Below, in pieces: positions 18,716-27,914 of a DNA stretch of 64,000 nt. The stretch comes from an uncultured Cohaesibacter sp. (lineage in GTDB: Bacteria > Pseudomonadota > Alphaproteobacteria > Rhizobiales > Cohaesibacteraceae), in assembly GCF_963678225.1 (NCBI RefSeq), contig NZ_OY782764.1:1679001-1743000 (forward strand), given 5' to 3'. Under the pieces are notes generated by a model, which was not told where the DNA came from, searched no databases, and worked only from the letters and a program-made list of their open reading frames with translations. The translations under genes were made by a program, and so were the position numbers. Each line of letters starts with the position of its first letter. Within the stretch, counting starts at the first letter, position 1.

Positions 18716-20629
18716 TTAATGAGGCACGATGCCCTGCGGTTTGCTGTCCTTGCCAAGCCAGCGTTTGACGGTGTTGCGGTCAATCGATAGCCGCTGTGCC
18801 GTCTTGCTGATATTGCAGTTTTCCTGCTTGAAAATCTGGTTTACCTTTGCGGCAATCATCTCGTCAAGGGTTGCCCCCTCCAGCAGACTTTCAGATGCCG
18901 CGCCATCGCTCGATATCCGCCCCATATGATGGGTTTCCGAGGAGAGGAGCGGCGTGTCGAAATCATGCAGGCTTTGCAGCGTGGCAAACTTCTCGGCGCA
19001 ATTCTCAAGCTCGCGCACATTGCCCGGCCAGCTATGGTGTCGCAATTCCTTGAGCAATTTGCCAGACAGCGGCGGCACTGGAATAGATTGCAAATGGCAG
19101 GCCTTTTCAAGAAAACGGGTGAATAGCAGTTCCGGGTCTCCCTTGCGGTCGCGAAGAGGGGGGATCTTAAGATCCAGCACATTGAGACGATAGAACAAAT
19201 CGGCCCGCATCCGGCCCGCCTTGATGGCTTCAAGGGGGTTCTTGTTGGTCGCTGCAATGATGCGCACCTTGATCGGGATGACCTTGTTGTCGCCAATCCG
19301 CATGATTTCGCCCGTTTGTAAGGCACGGAGCATTTTGGCCTGAAGGAAGACATCCATTTCTGTCAATTCATCAAGAAACAGCGTGCCTTCATGGGCCAAT
19401 TCGAACAGGCCGATCTTGCCCGCTCGGGACGCTCCGGTGAAGGCCCCCGGCGCATAGCCAAACAACTCGCTTTCCAAAAGATTACCGGGCAGTGCGGCGC
19501 AGTTCACGGCCACAAAAGGGCCGTTTGACAGCGCTCCAGCATTATGGATCGACTGGGCAAACAGCTCCTTGCCGGTTCCCGTTTCACCCACAATCATGAT
19601 GTTGCTGGCCGTGCGGCTATAAAGCTGGGCCATCTCCACCAAACGCTTCATCTCCTGACAATGATAGATGATATGCTCGAAGGTATATTTGGCGTAAAAG
19701 CCGCTTTCGCTCAATTTTTTGCGGATCAGATTGCCTGCATCCTGAATTTTCTGCACCGGCTGGAAGAGAATGACCGAGGCATTGTCGGAAAGCTTCTCCG
19801 ATGAGACGGGGATATGATCCAGCGCCAGCTTGTCGTCATGGCAGGTGACGATCATGTTTCGGGCATGGGCTTTCTTGCGGAAGGCCTTGCTGAGTTCGGG
19901 CGTATTGAAGAAACCGGCAATATTGGCTCCAAGCAGATCATCGCGCTCCTGTCCCAATATCGTGCAGCCCTGTCTGTTGATCTCGTCGATCAGGCCTTCA
20001 CTATTGACAAGAACGGCGCCGTCCCGCGTGCAGTCGAGTACGGCCTCGAGCTTCTTTTCGGCTAGAAAATAGCGGTTCAGATTTTTATAGACCAGCATGG
20101 CGCGTTCAAACGCATCAACGATGGTTTCCATGCTGGATTCGATCAGATAGGCGTTAAGCCCCTTGGACTTGGCCCACTGGAAGGCAACGGCGTCGCCGAT
20201 CACCACATCCGGCTTCCAGTGCACCAGCGTGTCCATCCGCTCCTGAAAGCTCTCCTTCTCGCGCAATTCGAACGAACGATAATTGCGCGATAGAATGGTG
20301 CAAATGGGGGAAACAAGATTGATGAGGGGGGCAAAGCCGACAATGCCCACCCGGCTTGTTTCTGTCGTCTCCTTATAGACGAAGGCAAGCGTGCGCTGCA
20401 CAGAGGCCTCCACCTCGATCACCTCGACATCGAGCGAACGGCGGATAAGACGTGCGGTTCCTCCGCGGCTGATGATGATCTTGGCTCCGTCATCAAGCGC
20501 GCGCTTGGCTGCCTTCACGCCCTGATGCAAATCGCCCAGATAGGCTTTGGCCGGGTAATTGGATGTATCGATGATGCTCTGCGCCTTGATGCGGATCTGC
20601 TCAAAAGGCGCGATAAACGCAATAACCAT
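18716..20629 (-). CDS. Sigma-54-dependent activator, PrpR type
   Basis: Enhancer-binding protein of 637 aa from ATG 20629. A PrpR N-terminal sensor domain spans about residues 1-180, a PAS-like segment 190-290, and the AAA+ sigma-54 interaction domain starts near 315 with Walker A GETGTGKE at 348-355, GAFTGA at 395-400 and LFLDE at 417-421. A Fis-type HTH closes the protein ([20 protein letters not shown]). An in-frame GTG-type extension to 20716 is unlikely. It is divergent from a transporter operon that carries a consensus -24/-12 promoter at 20800 and an inverted repeat at 20696. The effector is unknown; PrpR itself senses 2-methylcitrate. Confidence 0.95.
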   Translation of the reverse strand: MVIAFIAPFEQIRIKAQSIIDTSNYPAKAYLGDLHQGVKAAKRALDDGAKIIISRGGTARLIRRSLDVEVIEVEASVQRTLAFVYKETTETSRVGIVGFAPLINLVSPICTILSRNYRSFELREKESFQERMDTLVHWKPDVVIGDAVAFQWAKSKGLNAYLIESSMETIVDAFERAMLVYKNLNRYFLAEKKLEAVLDCTRDGAVLVNSEGLIDEINRQGCTILGQERDDLLGANIAGFFNTPELSKAFRKKAHARNMIVTCHDDKLALDHIPVSSEKLSDNASVILFQPVQKIQDAGNLIRKKLSESGFYAKYTFEHIIYHCQEMKRLVEMAQLYSRTASNIMIVGETGTGKELFAQSIHNAGALSNGPFVAVNCAALPGNLLESELFGYAPGAFTGASRAGKIGLFELAHEGTLFLDELTEMDVFLQAKMLRALQTGEIMRIGDNKVIPIKVRIIAATNKNPLEAIKAGRMRADLFYRLNVLDLKIPPLRDRKGDPELLFTRFLEKACHLQSIPVPPLSGKLLKELRHHSWPGNVRELENCAEKFATLQSLHDFDTPLLSSETHHMGRISSDGAASESLLEGATLDEMIAAKVNQIFKQENCNISKTAQRLSIDRNTVKRWLGKDSKPQGIVPH

Positions 20630-20681
20630 GACCTGATCTCCCCCTCTGGTCGCAAGCAAGTATGCGGGGGGAGGGGCGAAA

Positions 20682-20725
20682 TTGCAACGAACTGCTGATG
20701 CGATATGCATCAACAATTAGTGCAA
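20682..20725. promoter_or_regulatory. Candidate enhancer (upstream activating sequence) for the PrpR-type activator
   Basis: TGATGC-GATAT-GCATCA (20696-20712) is a 6+6 inverted repeat, and an outer pair TTGCA (20682) and TGCAA (20721) is nearly concentric with it. Its centre is about 100 bp upstream of the -24/-12 element at 20800, the usual distance for sigma-54 enhancers, and it is close to the activator's own start. Confidence 0.6.
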
Positions 20726-20799
20726 ACCGCCACAGCTGCGCATTAGGCTATCTTCTTACTTTCAGAAAAAAGAAACTTATTTTCAATCGGTTAGGCGAG

Positions 20800-20815
20800 T
20801 GGCACGCGAATTGCA
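20800..20815 (+). promoter_or_regulatory. Sigma-54 (-24/-12) promoter of the ABC/kinase/aldolase operon
   Basis: TGGCACGCGAATTGCA fits the consensus TGGCACG-N4-TTGCA at every fixed position with correct spacing. It points at the binding-protein gene (start 20884), giving a predicted 5' leader of about 55-60 nt, and faces away from the gene of the sigma-54 activator. Confidence 0.92.
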
Positions 20816-20883
20816 AAAATTTCGTTAAGGCGCACCAAGAACGTCATTGCTTTTACGAAGTTGAAATGAGAGGAGACAACTAC

Positions 20884-22503
20884 ATGAAAAAGGATCTTTT
20901 CAAAGTCCTTTTGCTCGGGCTTACAGTGCTCGGGCTGACACCGCTGCAAAGCGGCCAGGCATCGGCCGAAGATGGTCAGGTGCTCAATATTGCCCACCCC
21001 GTTTTACAGCAGAACTGGTCGCCCCTTCAGGGAGGAGGACACGCGGCACGCTGGCAATCTCTTAGCTGGGCTGCCCCAATGTATTTCGACAAGGACGGCA
21101 AGCTGACCCCTTACGTTCTTTCAAGCGTCGAGTCCGATGACAGCTATGTCAACTGGACCCTGCACGTCAATCCCGATGCAGTCTGGTCTGACGGCTCCAA
21201 GATCACGGCCGAAGATGTGGTCGGCACATGGAATCTGTCCGCCCGCCCGGCAACCAAGCACGCCCGCGTCAACCTGTTCCTAGGTGGCGTTGAGGGCTTT
21301 AACGACGTGGTCGTCGGCAAAGCAAAAGACATGACCGGCCTGTCGGTCACCGATGACGCAACGGTGAGCGTCAAGCTTGCAAGCGCCGACCCGATCTTTG
21401 ACCAGAAAATCGCAACGGCGCTGATCGCACCGGTGAAGATCTCACAGGCTGAAGATGAAAATGGCAATGAAAAGTCCGATTGGTGGATGCCGCAGAATGG
21501 CGTCGTTGTCTCCGGTCCTTTCATGCCGGAAACCATGGACCTTGACCAAGGTGTTCTGACACTCGTACCGAACCCGAACTTCTTTGGCCCGAAACCAAAA
21601 CTTGAAAAGATCGTCCTGACCACTGTGGCTGATGCTAGCACAGCAACCCTGATGCTTAAACGCGGCACGATGGATGCCCACACCGAGCTCATCACCCCGA
21701 CGATCATTCAGGACCTTGGACCAGACTTCCTTGGTGGCCCGGCGCTCGCCAAAGGCCAGCAATTCTGGATCAACGCCAAGAAACCTCCGATGGACGACAT
21801 CAATGTGCGCAAGGCATTGATCATGTCTGTCAATCCTGAAGAGCTTGCTCTTGCCGCCTTCCCGGATGGTCCATTCACTGCAGCATCCCAGATCCTCAAC
21901 AAGGTTCCTGGTGTGGACCCGGACTTCAAGAAATATCCATATGATCCGGAAGCTGCCAAGGCTGCTCTTGCTGCATCCAAATATAAGGATGCCAACCGCC
22001 TGCCAAAAATCATGTTTGTCGGCATTTCCACCCCGACCCATGAAGCCGCTGCCCAGTATATTGCCGAACAATGGCGCAAGATTCTTGGCATTCAGGGCAT
22101 TGAAATGAAACCTGCCATCGAAACCTACTCCGGCCCGGATCAGAAGAGCGTCCAGATCTTCCGCGACGATGTCGGCACACGCGTTCCCGATGCGGTTTCC
22201 TACCTGATGGGCTCGATCTATTCGAAGTCCGGTAACGCCCGTAACAAGCTGGGTGGTTACAAAAATGACGAGATTGATGCCAAGCTCGAAGAAGCATCCG
22301 TCAAGGGTGTAAAAGATCCGGACCGCATCAAACTTGCTCAGGAAGCACAGCGTCTCTTCCGTGAAGACTGGACCTACATTCCTTACTACTACGACGTGAT
22401 GTCGAAATGGGCCATGCCATGGGTCATGAATTTCGACAAGAACGATGACTGGCAGGTCATCGAACCCTGGAATGTAACCATCGACGAAGCAAAACGTCCG
22501 TAA
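20884..22503 (+). CDS. ABC transporter substrate-binding protein, family 5 (peptide/opine type)
   Basis: Periplasmic receptor, 539 aa from ATG 20884 with GAGAGGAGA 8 nt upstream. A signal peptide ends near SGQASAEDG. Family-5 landmarks are DNWTLHVNPDAVWSDG-like wording (here NWTLHVNPDAVWSDGSKITA), the domain hinge VKKAL-type segment NVRKALIMSVNPEELA, and EDWTYIPYYYDV near the C-terminus. It heads the sigma-54-driven operon and is followed by a terminator-like hairpin before the permeases, which should favour its overproduction. Family-5 proteins bind peptides but also oligosaccharides, opines and glycosylated compounds, so a sugar or amino-sugar derivative is as plausible as a peptide given the downstream enzymes. 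Confidence 0.92.
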   Translation: MKKDLFKVLLLGLTVLGLTPLQSGQASAEDGQVLNIAHPVLQQNWSPLQGGGHAARWQSLSWAAPMYFDKDGKLTPYVLSSVESDDSYVNWTLHVNPDAVWSDGSKITAEDVVGTWNLSARPATKHARVNLFLGGVEGFNDVVVGKAKDMTGLSVTDDATVSVKLASADPIFDQKIATALIAPVKISQAEDENGNEKSDWWMPQNGVVVSGPFMPETMDLDQGVLTLVPNPNFFGPKPKLEKIVLTTVADASTATLMLKRGTMDAHTELITPTIIQDLGPDFLGGPALAKGQQFWINAKKPPMDDINVRKALIMSVNPEELALAAFPDGPFTAASQILNKVPGVDPDFKKYPYDPEAAKAALAASKYKDANRLPKIMFVGISTPTHEAAAQYIAEQWRKILGIQGIEMKPAIETYSGPDQKSVQIFRDDVGTRVPDAVSYLMGSIYSKSGNARNKLGGYKNDEIDAKLEEASVKGVKDPDRIKLAQEAQRLFREDWTYIPYYYDVMSKWAMPWVMNFDKNDDWQVIEPWNVTIDEAKRP

Positions 22504-22516
22504 GGACGGCGAACCT

Positions 22517-22553
22517 GGACGGGTCGTGGTGGTCTCACTTCCCGTCCTTTTTT
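22517..22553 (+). terminator. Intra-operon terminator-like hairpin between binding protein and permease
   Basis: GGACGGG and CCCGTCC form a 7-bp GC-rich stem with a 17-nt loop, followed by six T. It lies 14 nt after the binding-protein stop and 26 nt before the permease start. Partial read-through is expected because no new promoter is evident. Confidence 0.7.
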
Positions 22554-22578
22554 CCCGAATTCGCAAGGATGACTTGAT

Positions 22579-23535
22579 ATGGGACGCTACATCTTATTCC
22601 GACTTCTGAAGTGGATTCCCTCGGTTTTTATTCTTCTTCTGTTAATCTACGCTCTCGTGTTCTTTGGAGCAGGCGACCCGATCAAGCTTATCTTCCTGCA
22701 GGCTCCGGGTGATGTGGCGTATGATCCGGACAGGGTTGAAGCCATAAGGGATGCCGCAGGCTTGAACCGGCCGTTTCTGGTTCAGTTCATGGACTATCTA
22801 GGCAACATTGCGCACGGCAACTTCGGCAATTCGCTGGTTTCCGGTCGCTCGGTCAACTCAATGATCAGTGCAGCGCTTCCGGTGACCCTCAAGATCGGGC
22901 TCACCGCGATTTTCCTGCTCTCCATCGTTGGCATCATTCTGGGCGTGATAGCCGCGCTCAATCAGAACAAGCTTCTTGATAACCTGATCGTGGGCTTTGC
23001 TCTCATCGTTTGGGGCATTCCGGTGTTCGTTGCCGGTCCGCTGATCATCGTCTTTCTCGTGCTGGTCATGGATATGGACGTGCCCTATGGCTGGTCTGGC
23101 CTGTTCAGTTTCAAGGTGATTGTCCCCCTTCTGGTCCTCGGGCTCAACCCCATGGCGCTGATCATTCGACAGGCGCGCGCCGGTGTGCTTGAGGTGCTCA
23201 GCGAAGACTATGTGCGCACCGCCCGCGCCAAGGGCATCCCGAATTATCAGGTCGTGGTCAAACACATCATGCGCCCCGTACTGACGCCTGTTGTCAGCCA
23301 GATCGGCCTTCTGGTGATTGCCACGCTCAACAACTCCATTCTCATCGAAAAGGTTTTCGGGCTGCCCGGCCTTGGGCGCCTTACCGAAACCGCAATCAAG
23401 ACCTCGGACTATCCGGTCATTCTCGCGATCGTGTTGATCTTCTCGACGGTGGTCATGGCCTCCAACCTGCTGGTTGATATTTCCTATCCGCTGCTTGACC
23501 CCCGCGCGGCAGCCAAAAAGACAGGAGACGAATAA
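22579..23535 (+). CDS. ABC transporter permease, DppB/OppB type
   Basis: First membrane subunit of the importer, 318 aa with six hydrophobic segments. The inner-membrane assembly motif EDYVRTARAKGIPNYQVVVKH and the C-terminal VFGLPGLGRLTETAI are typical. AAGGATG lies 8 nt before ATG 22579. Its stop codon overlaps the next start by one base, so the two permeases are translationally coupled. Confidence 0.95.
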   Translation: MGRYILFRLLKWIPSVFILLLLIYALVFFGAGDPIKLIFLQAPGDVAYDPDRVEAIRDAAGLNRPFLVQFMDYLGNIAHGNFGNSLVSGRSVNSMISAALPVTLKIGLTAIFLLSIVGIILGVIAALNQNKLLDNLIVGFALIVWGIPVFVAGPLIIVFLVLVMDMDVPYGWSGLFSFKVIVPLLVLGLNPMALIIRQARAGVLEVLSEDYVRTARAKGIPNYQVVVKHIMRPVLTPVVSQIGLLVIATLNNSILIEKVFGLPGLGRLTETAIKTSDYPVILAIVLIFSTVVMASNLLVDISYPLLDPRAAAKKTGDE

Positions 23536-24488
23536 TGACGGACAATACGCTTGAGCTGCAACAGGAAGAGAAGCAGTTCAGTCTGGCCAAGGACGCCTTT
23601 GACCGGCTGATCGCCAACAAGCTCGCCGTGATCGGCATGCTGCTGGTCGTGTTCCTGTTCTTCATCGCCATTTTCGGCCCCTATATTACGCCTTACGACT
23701 TCCTGTCGCAGGATCTGCAGGCCCGCAATCAGGCGCCAAGCTGGGCTCATTGGTTTGGCACCGACGATCTGGGGCGCGACATCATGAGCCGCGTGATCTA
23801 TGGCGCAAGAACTGCCGTTATCGTGGCCTTCTCGACCACCTTTCTCAGTCTGATCATCGGCATTTTCATGGGCTCGCTTGGCGGATATTTCGGCGGCAAG
23901 GTGGATGCTTTCATCGTCTGGCTCATCGACATCACCATGTCGGTGCCCTCTCTGCTGCTGGTGATCGTCATCAACGTTTCGATGAAGCCACGGCTGGTTA
24001 ACTGGATGGATGAGCAATTCCTGCTCACGGGCAACTCTTTCTATCGCAATACCATTCTGGTGGACTTCGTGTTGGTGTTCGGCTCGCTGGCCCTTATCAA
24101 ATGGCCAAAGGCGGCCCGCATCATTCGCGGTCAGATCATGTCGGTGCGCAACAAGAACTATGTTCTCGCCGCCGAGGCCATCGGTGTGCCAACGCCCAAG
24201 ATCGTCTGGAAATATGTCATTCCGAACTCAATCGGTCCGATCATCGTCTATATCAGTGCTGCCCTTGGGGAAGCCATGGTGTTTGAATCGTCCTTCTCCT
24301 TCCTAGGGGTTGGCGTGCGTCCTCCAATCCCCAGTTGGGGCAACATGATTTCGGATGGATTACGCGTTTGGCAGCTCTATCCGCACATTCTCGCAGCGCC
24401 TGCCGCAGTGCTTGCGTTGGTCACCATCGCCTTCAGTTTCCTTGGCGACGGTCTCAACGATGCGCTTAACCCACGGCAATGGAAATAG
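23535..24488 (+). CDS. ABC transporter permease, DppC/OppC type
   Basis: Second membrane subunit, 317 aa. GTDDLGRDIMSRVIYGARTA and the EAA loop RNKNYVLAAEAIGVPTPKIV mark the OppC family. Between TM segments it has an extra stretch of about 40 residues (SMKPRLVNWMDEQFLLTGNS onward), longer than in E. coli DppC; this could extend the periplasmic surface contacting the receptor. AGGAGA precedes the start inside the dppB-like gene. Confidence 0.94.
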   Translation: MTDNTLELQQEEKQFSLAKDAFDRLIANKLAVIGMLLVVFLFFIAIFGPYITPYDFLSQDLQARNQAPSWAHWFGTDDLGRDIMSRVIYGARTAVIVAFSTTFLSLIIGIFMGSLGGYFGGKVDAFIVWLIDITMSVPSLLLVIVINVSMKPRLVNWMDEQFLLTGNSFYRNTILVDFVLVFGSLALIKWPKAARIIRGQIMSVRNKNYVLAAEAIGVPTPKIVWKYVIPNSIGPIIVYISAALGEAMVFESSFSFLGVGVRPPIPSWGNMISDGLRVWQLYPHILAAPAAVLALVTIAFSFLGDGLNDALNPRQWK

Positions 24489-24519
24489 AGACACAACGAA
24501 CAGCTAAAGGGAGGGCGCT

Positions 24520-25539
24520 TTGACCAAACTTTTGGAAGTGAACAATCTGCATACGCGCTTCAAGGTGCGCAATGGCTATCTTTACGCAGTGAACGGTGTT
24601 TCCTTCACGCTCGACAAGGGGGAAATGCTCGGTGTGGTCGGTGAATCCGGGTGCGGCAAGAGCGTATCCATGATGAGCCTGATCAGGCTGTTGCCGCCTG
24701 CGGCCCAGATCACCCAAGGCGAAGTTTTGCTGGAAGGCAAGGATCTGGCCAAGGCCAGTGCTGGCGAAATCAACATGGTGCGCGGCTCCAAGGTCGGCAT
24801 GATCTTTCAGGATCCGATGACCTCGCTTAATCCGTTCATGAAGATCGGCGCGCAGCTCTGCGAAGGCATCATCTATCACAAGAAGATGAGCCGGGCAGAC
24901 GCGATGAAACAGGCGGCCAAATATCTCGATCTGGTGGGTATTTCCAACAGCGAGCATCGCCTGCATGAATATCCCCATCAGCTCTCGGGCGGCATGCGTC
25001 AGCGCGTGATGATCGCCATGGCGCTGCTGGGCGAGCCCGAGCTGGTGATTGCCGACGAGCCGACCACGGCCCTTGATGTGACCATTCAGGCCCAGATCGT
25101 GGAACTGGTCAAGGAACTGCGCGAAAAGCTCAACATGTCGATCATCTGGATCACCCATGACCTTAGCCTGCTGGCTGGCATGGTGGATCGCATCATGGTC
25201 ATGTATGGCGGCAGCGTGGTGGAAGAAGCGCCACTGGATGAAATCTACAAGAGCCCGCGTCACCCCTACACCATCGGGCTGCTCAAATCGATTCCGAGCA
25301 TCAAGACCGAGGCTGGCAGTCGGCTCCCTTCCATTGCGGGGGCTCCGCCAAATCTGTTTGTGGAGCCGCAAAGCTGCCCCTTCGCCGCGCGCTGCGCCTA
25401 TCGCAAGGAGCGTTGCACCAAGGAGATACCACCACTGGAGCCGGTCTCCGGCGAAGGCGCCAACCCGCACCATCGCATCGCCTGCTGGGTGGATGTAACC
25501 AAAGAGACTGCTGAGCCCAAAGAGGGGGGGATGCTATGA
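24520..25539 (+). CDS. ABC transporter ATP-binding protein, DppD/OppD type
   Basis: Cytoplasmic ATPase, 339 aa, starting at TTG 24520 with AAGGGAGGG about 8 nt upstream; no ATG offers a better start. Walker A is GESGCGKS, signature LSGGMRQR, Walker B VIADEPTTALDV. The C-terminal oligopeptide-transporter domain has the conserved cysteines CPFAARC and CTKEIPPL. Its last codons overlap the next gene (ATGA), so the two ATPases are coupled. Confidence 0.95.
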   Translation: MTKLLEVNNLHTRFKVRNGYLYAVNGVSFTLDKGEMLGVVGESGCGKSVSMMSLIRLLPPAAQITQGEVLLEGKDLAKASAGEINMVRGSKVGMIFQDPMTSLNPFMKIGAQLCEGIIYHKKMSRADAMKQAAKYLDLVGISNSEHRLHEYPHQLSGGMRQRVMIAMALLGEPELVIADEPTTALDVTIQAQIVELVKELREKLNMSIIWITHDLSLLAGMVDRIMVMYGGSVVEEAPLDEIYKSPRHPYTIGLLKSIPSIKTEAGSRLPSIAGAPPNLFVEPQSCPFAARCAYRKERCTKEIPPLEPVSGEGANPHHRIACWVDVTKETAEPKEGGML

Positions 25540-26561
25540 CGCGTGCAGCCAAGCAGCCACTGGTCAAGGTGAAAAACCTTGTCAAATATTTCCCCATCAA
25601 GATCGGCGCTTTCGGAAGTGAGAAAGCGGTCGTGCATGCCATCGATGACGTCAGTTTCGATATATTCAAGGGCGAGACCCTGGGGCTCGTAGGCGAGTCA
25701 GGATGCGGCAAATCGACAACTGGTTTCACGATCCTGCAGATCTATCGCTCCACGTCCGGAAGCGTCGAATTTGAAGGGGTTGATCTGGCCTCCCTGTCCA
25801 AGCAGGAGTTGCGCGCCATGCGCAAGCGGGCCCAGATTGTCTTTCAGGATCCCTATTCAACGCTCAATCCGCGCATGACCATCGGTGAAGCGCTCGCGGA
25901 GCCGATGAAGGTTCATAAAATCTGCCCTGAAAATGAGATACAAGGCCGGATTGCCCAGCTCATTCGCGATGTCGGGCTCAATCCCAATGTGTCCAATCGC
26001 TACCCGCATGAATTTTCCGGGGGGCAGCGACAGAGGATCTGCATTGCCCGTGCTCTTGCGTGTGATCCGGAATTCATCGTCTGCGACGAGCCGATTTCCG
26101 CGCTTGATGTGTCCATTCAGGCCCAGATCATCAACCTGTTGATGGATATTCAAGAGAAATACAATCTCACCTATCTCTTCATCGCCCACGATCTGGCCGT
26201 TGTGCGCCATATCAGCGACAGGATTGCGGTGATGTATCTGGGCAAGATCATGGAGATCGCCGAGAAGAAGGATCTGTTCAAGCGGCCGTTGCATCCCTAC
26301 ACCAAGGCGCTGCTCTCGGCTGTACCGGAAGCTGATCCGGATATCGAGCGCCAACGCCAACGGATTATCCTCAAGGGGGATGTTTCCAACGCCATTGATC
26401 CGCCAAGCGGCTGCCGGTTCCATCCGCGCTGTGCCTACGCAACAGATGCCTGTGCGCAATCCGTGCCGGAACTTGAGGACTATGGCGATGGACATCAGGT
26501 CGCCTGCCTGCGTCTGGACGAGATTGCCATGGAAGAAAAACTGGAAACTGAAGACGCCTGA
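25536..26561 (+). CDS. ABC transporter ATP-binding protein, DppF/OppF type
   Basis: Second ATPase, 341 aa. Walker A GESGCGKST, signature FSGGQRQR, Walker B FIVCDEPISALDVS, and the C-terminal GCRFHPRC / DACAQSVPEL cysteine motif. It completes a five-gene peptide-type importer. A 180-nt gap with a GC-rich hairpin (26615-26646) follows before the sialidase-fold gene. Confidence 0.95.
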   Translation: MTRAAKQPLVKVKNLVKYFPIKIGAFGSEKAVVHAIDDVSFDIFKGETLGLVGESGCGKSTTGFTILQIYRSTSGSVEFEGVDLASLSKQELRAMRKRAQIVFQDPYSTLNPRMTIGEALAEPMKVHKICPENEIQGRIAQLIRDVGLNPNVSNRYPHEFSGGQRQRICIARALACDPEFIVCDEPISALDVSIQAQIINLLMDIQEKYNLTYLFIAHDLAVVRHISDRIAVMYLGKIMEIAEKKDLFKRPLHPYTKALLSAVPEADPDIERQRQRIILKGDVSNAIDPPSGCRFHPRCAYATDACAQSVPELEDYGDGHQVACLRLDEIAMEEKLETEDA

Positions 26562-26743
26562 CTTTGGCTCTTGAGCGATCCCGATGGTCTCATTTCGCAG
26601 GACCAAACTGACAACGCGGGCGGTAGACCAACCGCTTTCGCCCGCGCGTACTACCCGTTTATGCCTTTTCGCCTCCAATTATGCCGAGCATCTTGCCTGG
26701 CTTCTTGTGTGGCGCCGATCAGATAGCAAAGTCAGGTAAAGCC

Positions 26744-27817
26744 ATGAAAATAGTTGAGAGCAGAGCCATTCCGACCCCATGCCTGAGCAACCATGCATCC
26801 AACCTTCTGGAGCTGGAGAGTGGTGATCTTCTTTGCACCTGGTTCGGTGGCAGCATGGAGGGGTCGTCCGATATCTCCATCTATCTTTCGCGCTTTGATC
26901 ATGCTGCAAAGACATGGAGCGATGCGGTCAAGATGAGCGATGATGCCAACCGCTCCGAGCAGAACCCTGCCCTGTTCCGCCATCCTTCCGGACAGATCTG
27001 GTTGCTTTATACGGCTCAGCTCAAGACGGATCAGGGAACCGCCATCATACGCCTGCGCCGCTCGGATGATGAAGGGCAGAGCTGGGCCCCGATTGAAACA
27101 CTGTTTGCGCAGGAAGGCACCTTCATTCGCCATCCGCCAGTGGTCAACCCCGATGGCAAGCTGTTGCTGCCGATCTGGTTTTCCAGCATGAAAAACGCCT
27201 TTGGCGATGATCGTTCACTGGTGCAGATTTCCGATGATGGTGGGGTCAGTTGGCGCCTCCAGGACGTGCCCCATAGTGAGGGCTGCGTGCATATGAATAT
27301 CCAGCCCAGCTGCAAGGTGGCTTTCTATCGCAGCCGCAGGGCGGACAATATCTTCCGGTCCGTTTCTGACGACGGCGGCCTGACATGGTCTGCGCCGGAG
27401 CCAACGCCTCTACCCAACAATAATTCGTCCATTCAGGCTGCCGAGTTGTCCGATGGCCGGTTGCTTATCATCTACAACCATATCAGTGCTGCCGGTCGCG
27501 ACTGTGAAAGTGCGGTGCCGCCTTGGGTGCAGGATAAGGAAGCCTTTCTGGCCGAATGTGACATGACCGAAAATAGCGCCATCTGGGGTGTGCCGCGCAA
27601 TCCGCTCATCATTGCCAGCTCGTCCGATCTGGGAAAAAGCTGGAAAGAGGAGCTGGTCGTCGAAGAAGACGCTCACCTTCTGTCGGCTCATGACAAGAAG
27701 GGTGCCTTCCGGGGGGATTATTCCTACCCCTCTATCATCGAGACATCCGATGGGCGCCTCCAGATCAGCTATTCCTACCTGCGCGACTATATCAAACACG
27801 TCACGCTGAGCATGTGA
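26744..27817 (+). CDS. Sialidase-fold (BNR/Asp-box) protein, cytoplasmic
   Basis: Six-bladed propeller protein of the BNR_2/neuraminidase-like group, 357 aa. Four Asp-boxes (SxDxGxxW) are visible at residues 107-114, 163-170, 208-215 and 293-300. There is no signal peptide, so it should act in the cytosol on an imported compound. The N-terminus has an R-x-I-P-like RAIPTP where sialidases carry their arginine-triad FRIP motif, and SYPSIIETSDGRLQISYSYL near the end is typical of the family. It lies between the importer genes and the kinase, suggesting it opens or hydrolyses the transported substrate. True sialidase activity is unproven. Confidence 0.82.
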   Translation: MKIVESRAIPTPCLSNHASNLLELESGDLLCTWFGGSMEGSSDISIYLSRFDHAAKTWSDAVKMSDDANRSEQNPALFRHPSGQIWLLYTAQLKTDQGTAIIRLRRSDDEGQSWAPIETLFAQEGTFIRHPPVVNPDGKLLLPIWFSSMKNAFGDDRSLVQISDDGGVSWRLQDVPHSEGCVHMNIQPSCKVAFYRSRRADNIFRSVSDDGGLTWSAPEPTPLPNNNSSIQAAELSDGRLLIIYNHISAAGRDCESAVPPWVQDKEAFLAECDMTENSAIWGVPRNPLIIASSSDLGKSWKEELVVEEDAHLLSAHDKKGAFRGDYSYPSIIETSDGRLQISYSYLRDYIKHVTLSM

Positions 27818-27848
27818 GTGTGGCTGAAAAAGGGGAATGGCAGCATAG

Positions 27849-27879
27849 CTGAAGAAGGCCTGAAGAAGAGCTGAAGAAG
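27849..27879 (+). repeat. Three 11-bp-spaced CTGAAGAAG direct repeats
   Basis: CTGAAGAAG occurs at 27849, 27860 and 27871, one helical turn apart, with spacers GC and AG. A degenerate copy CTGAAAAAG is at 27824. They lie in the 97-nt gap just upstream of the kinase start. Confidence 0.8.
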
Positions 27880-27914
27880 ACAAGAACGGGCTTGGAACAT
27901 TGTGGGGGGAAAGG

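Noticed and set aside
21442-22566. 374-codon minus-strand open frame
   Set aside because: Antisense to the family-5 binding protein; long antisense frames recur opposite several strong genes here (also 24466-25473, 34556-35656, 51583-52650 and 58090-59091), as expected from codon bias.
26615-26646. CGCGGGCG/CGCCCGCG hairpin between the importer and the sialidase-fold gene
   Set aside because: Strong stem, but the loop is long, alternative pairings compete and no T-run follows, so I do not call a terminator.
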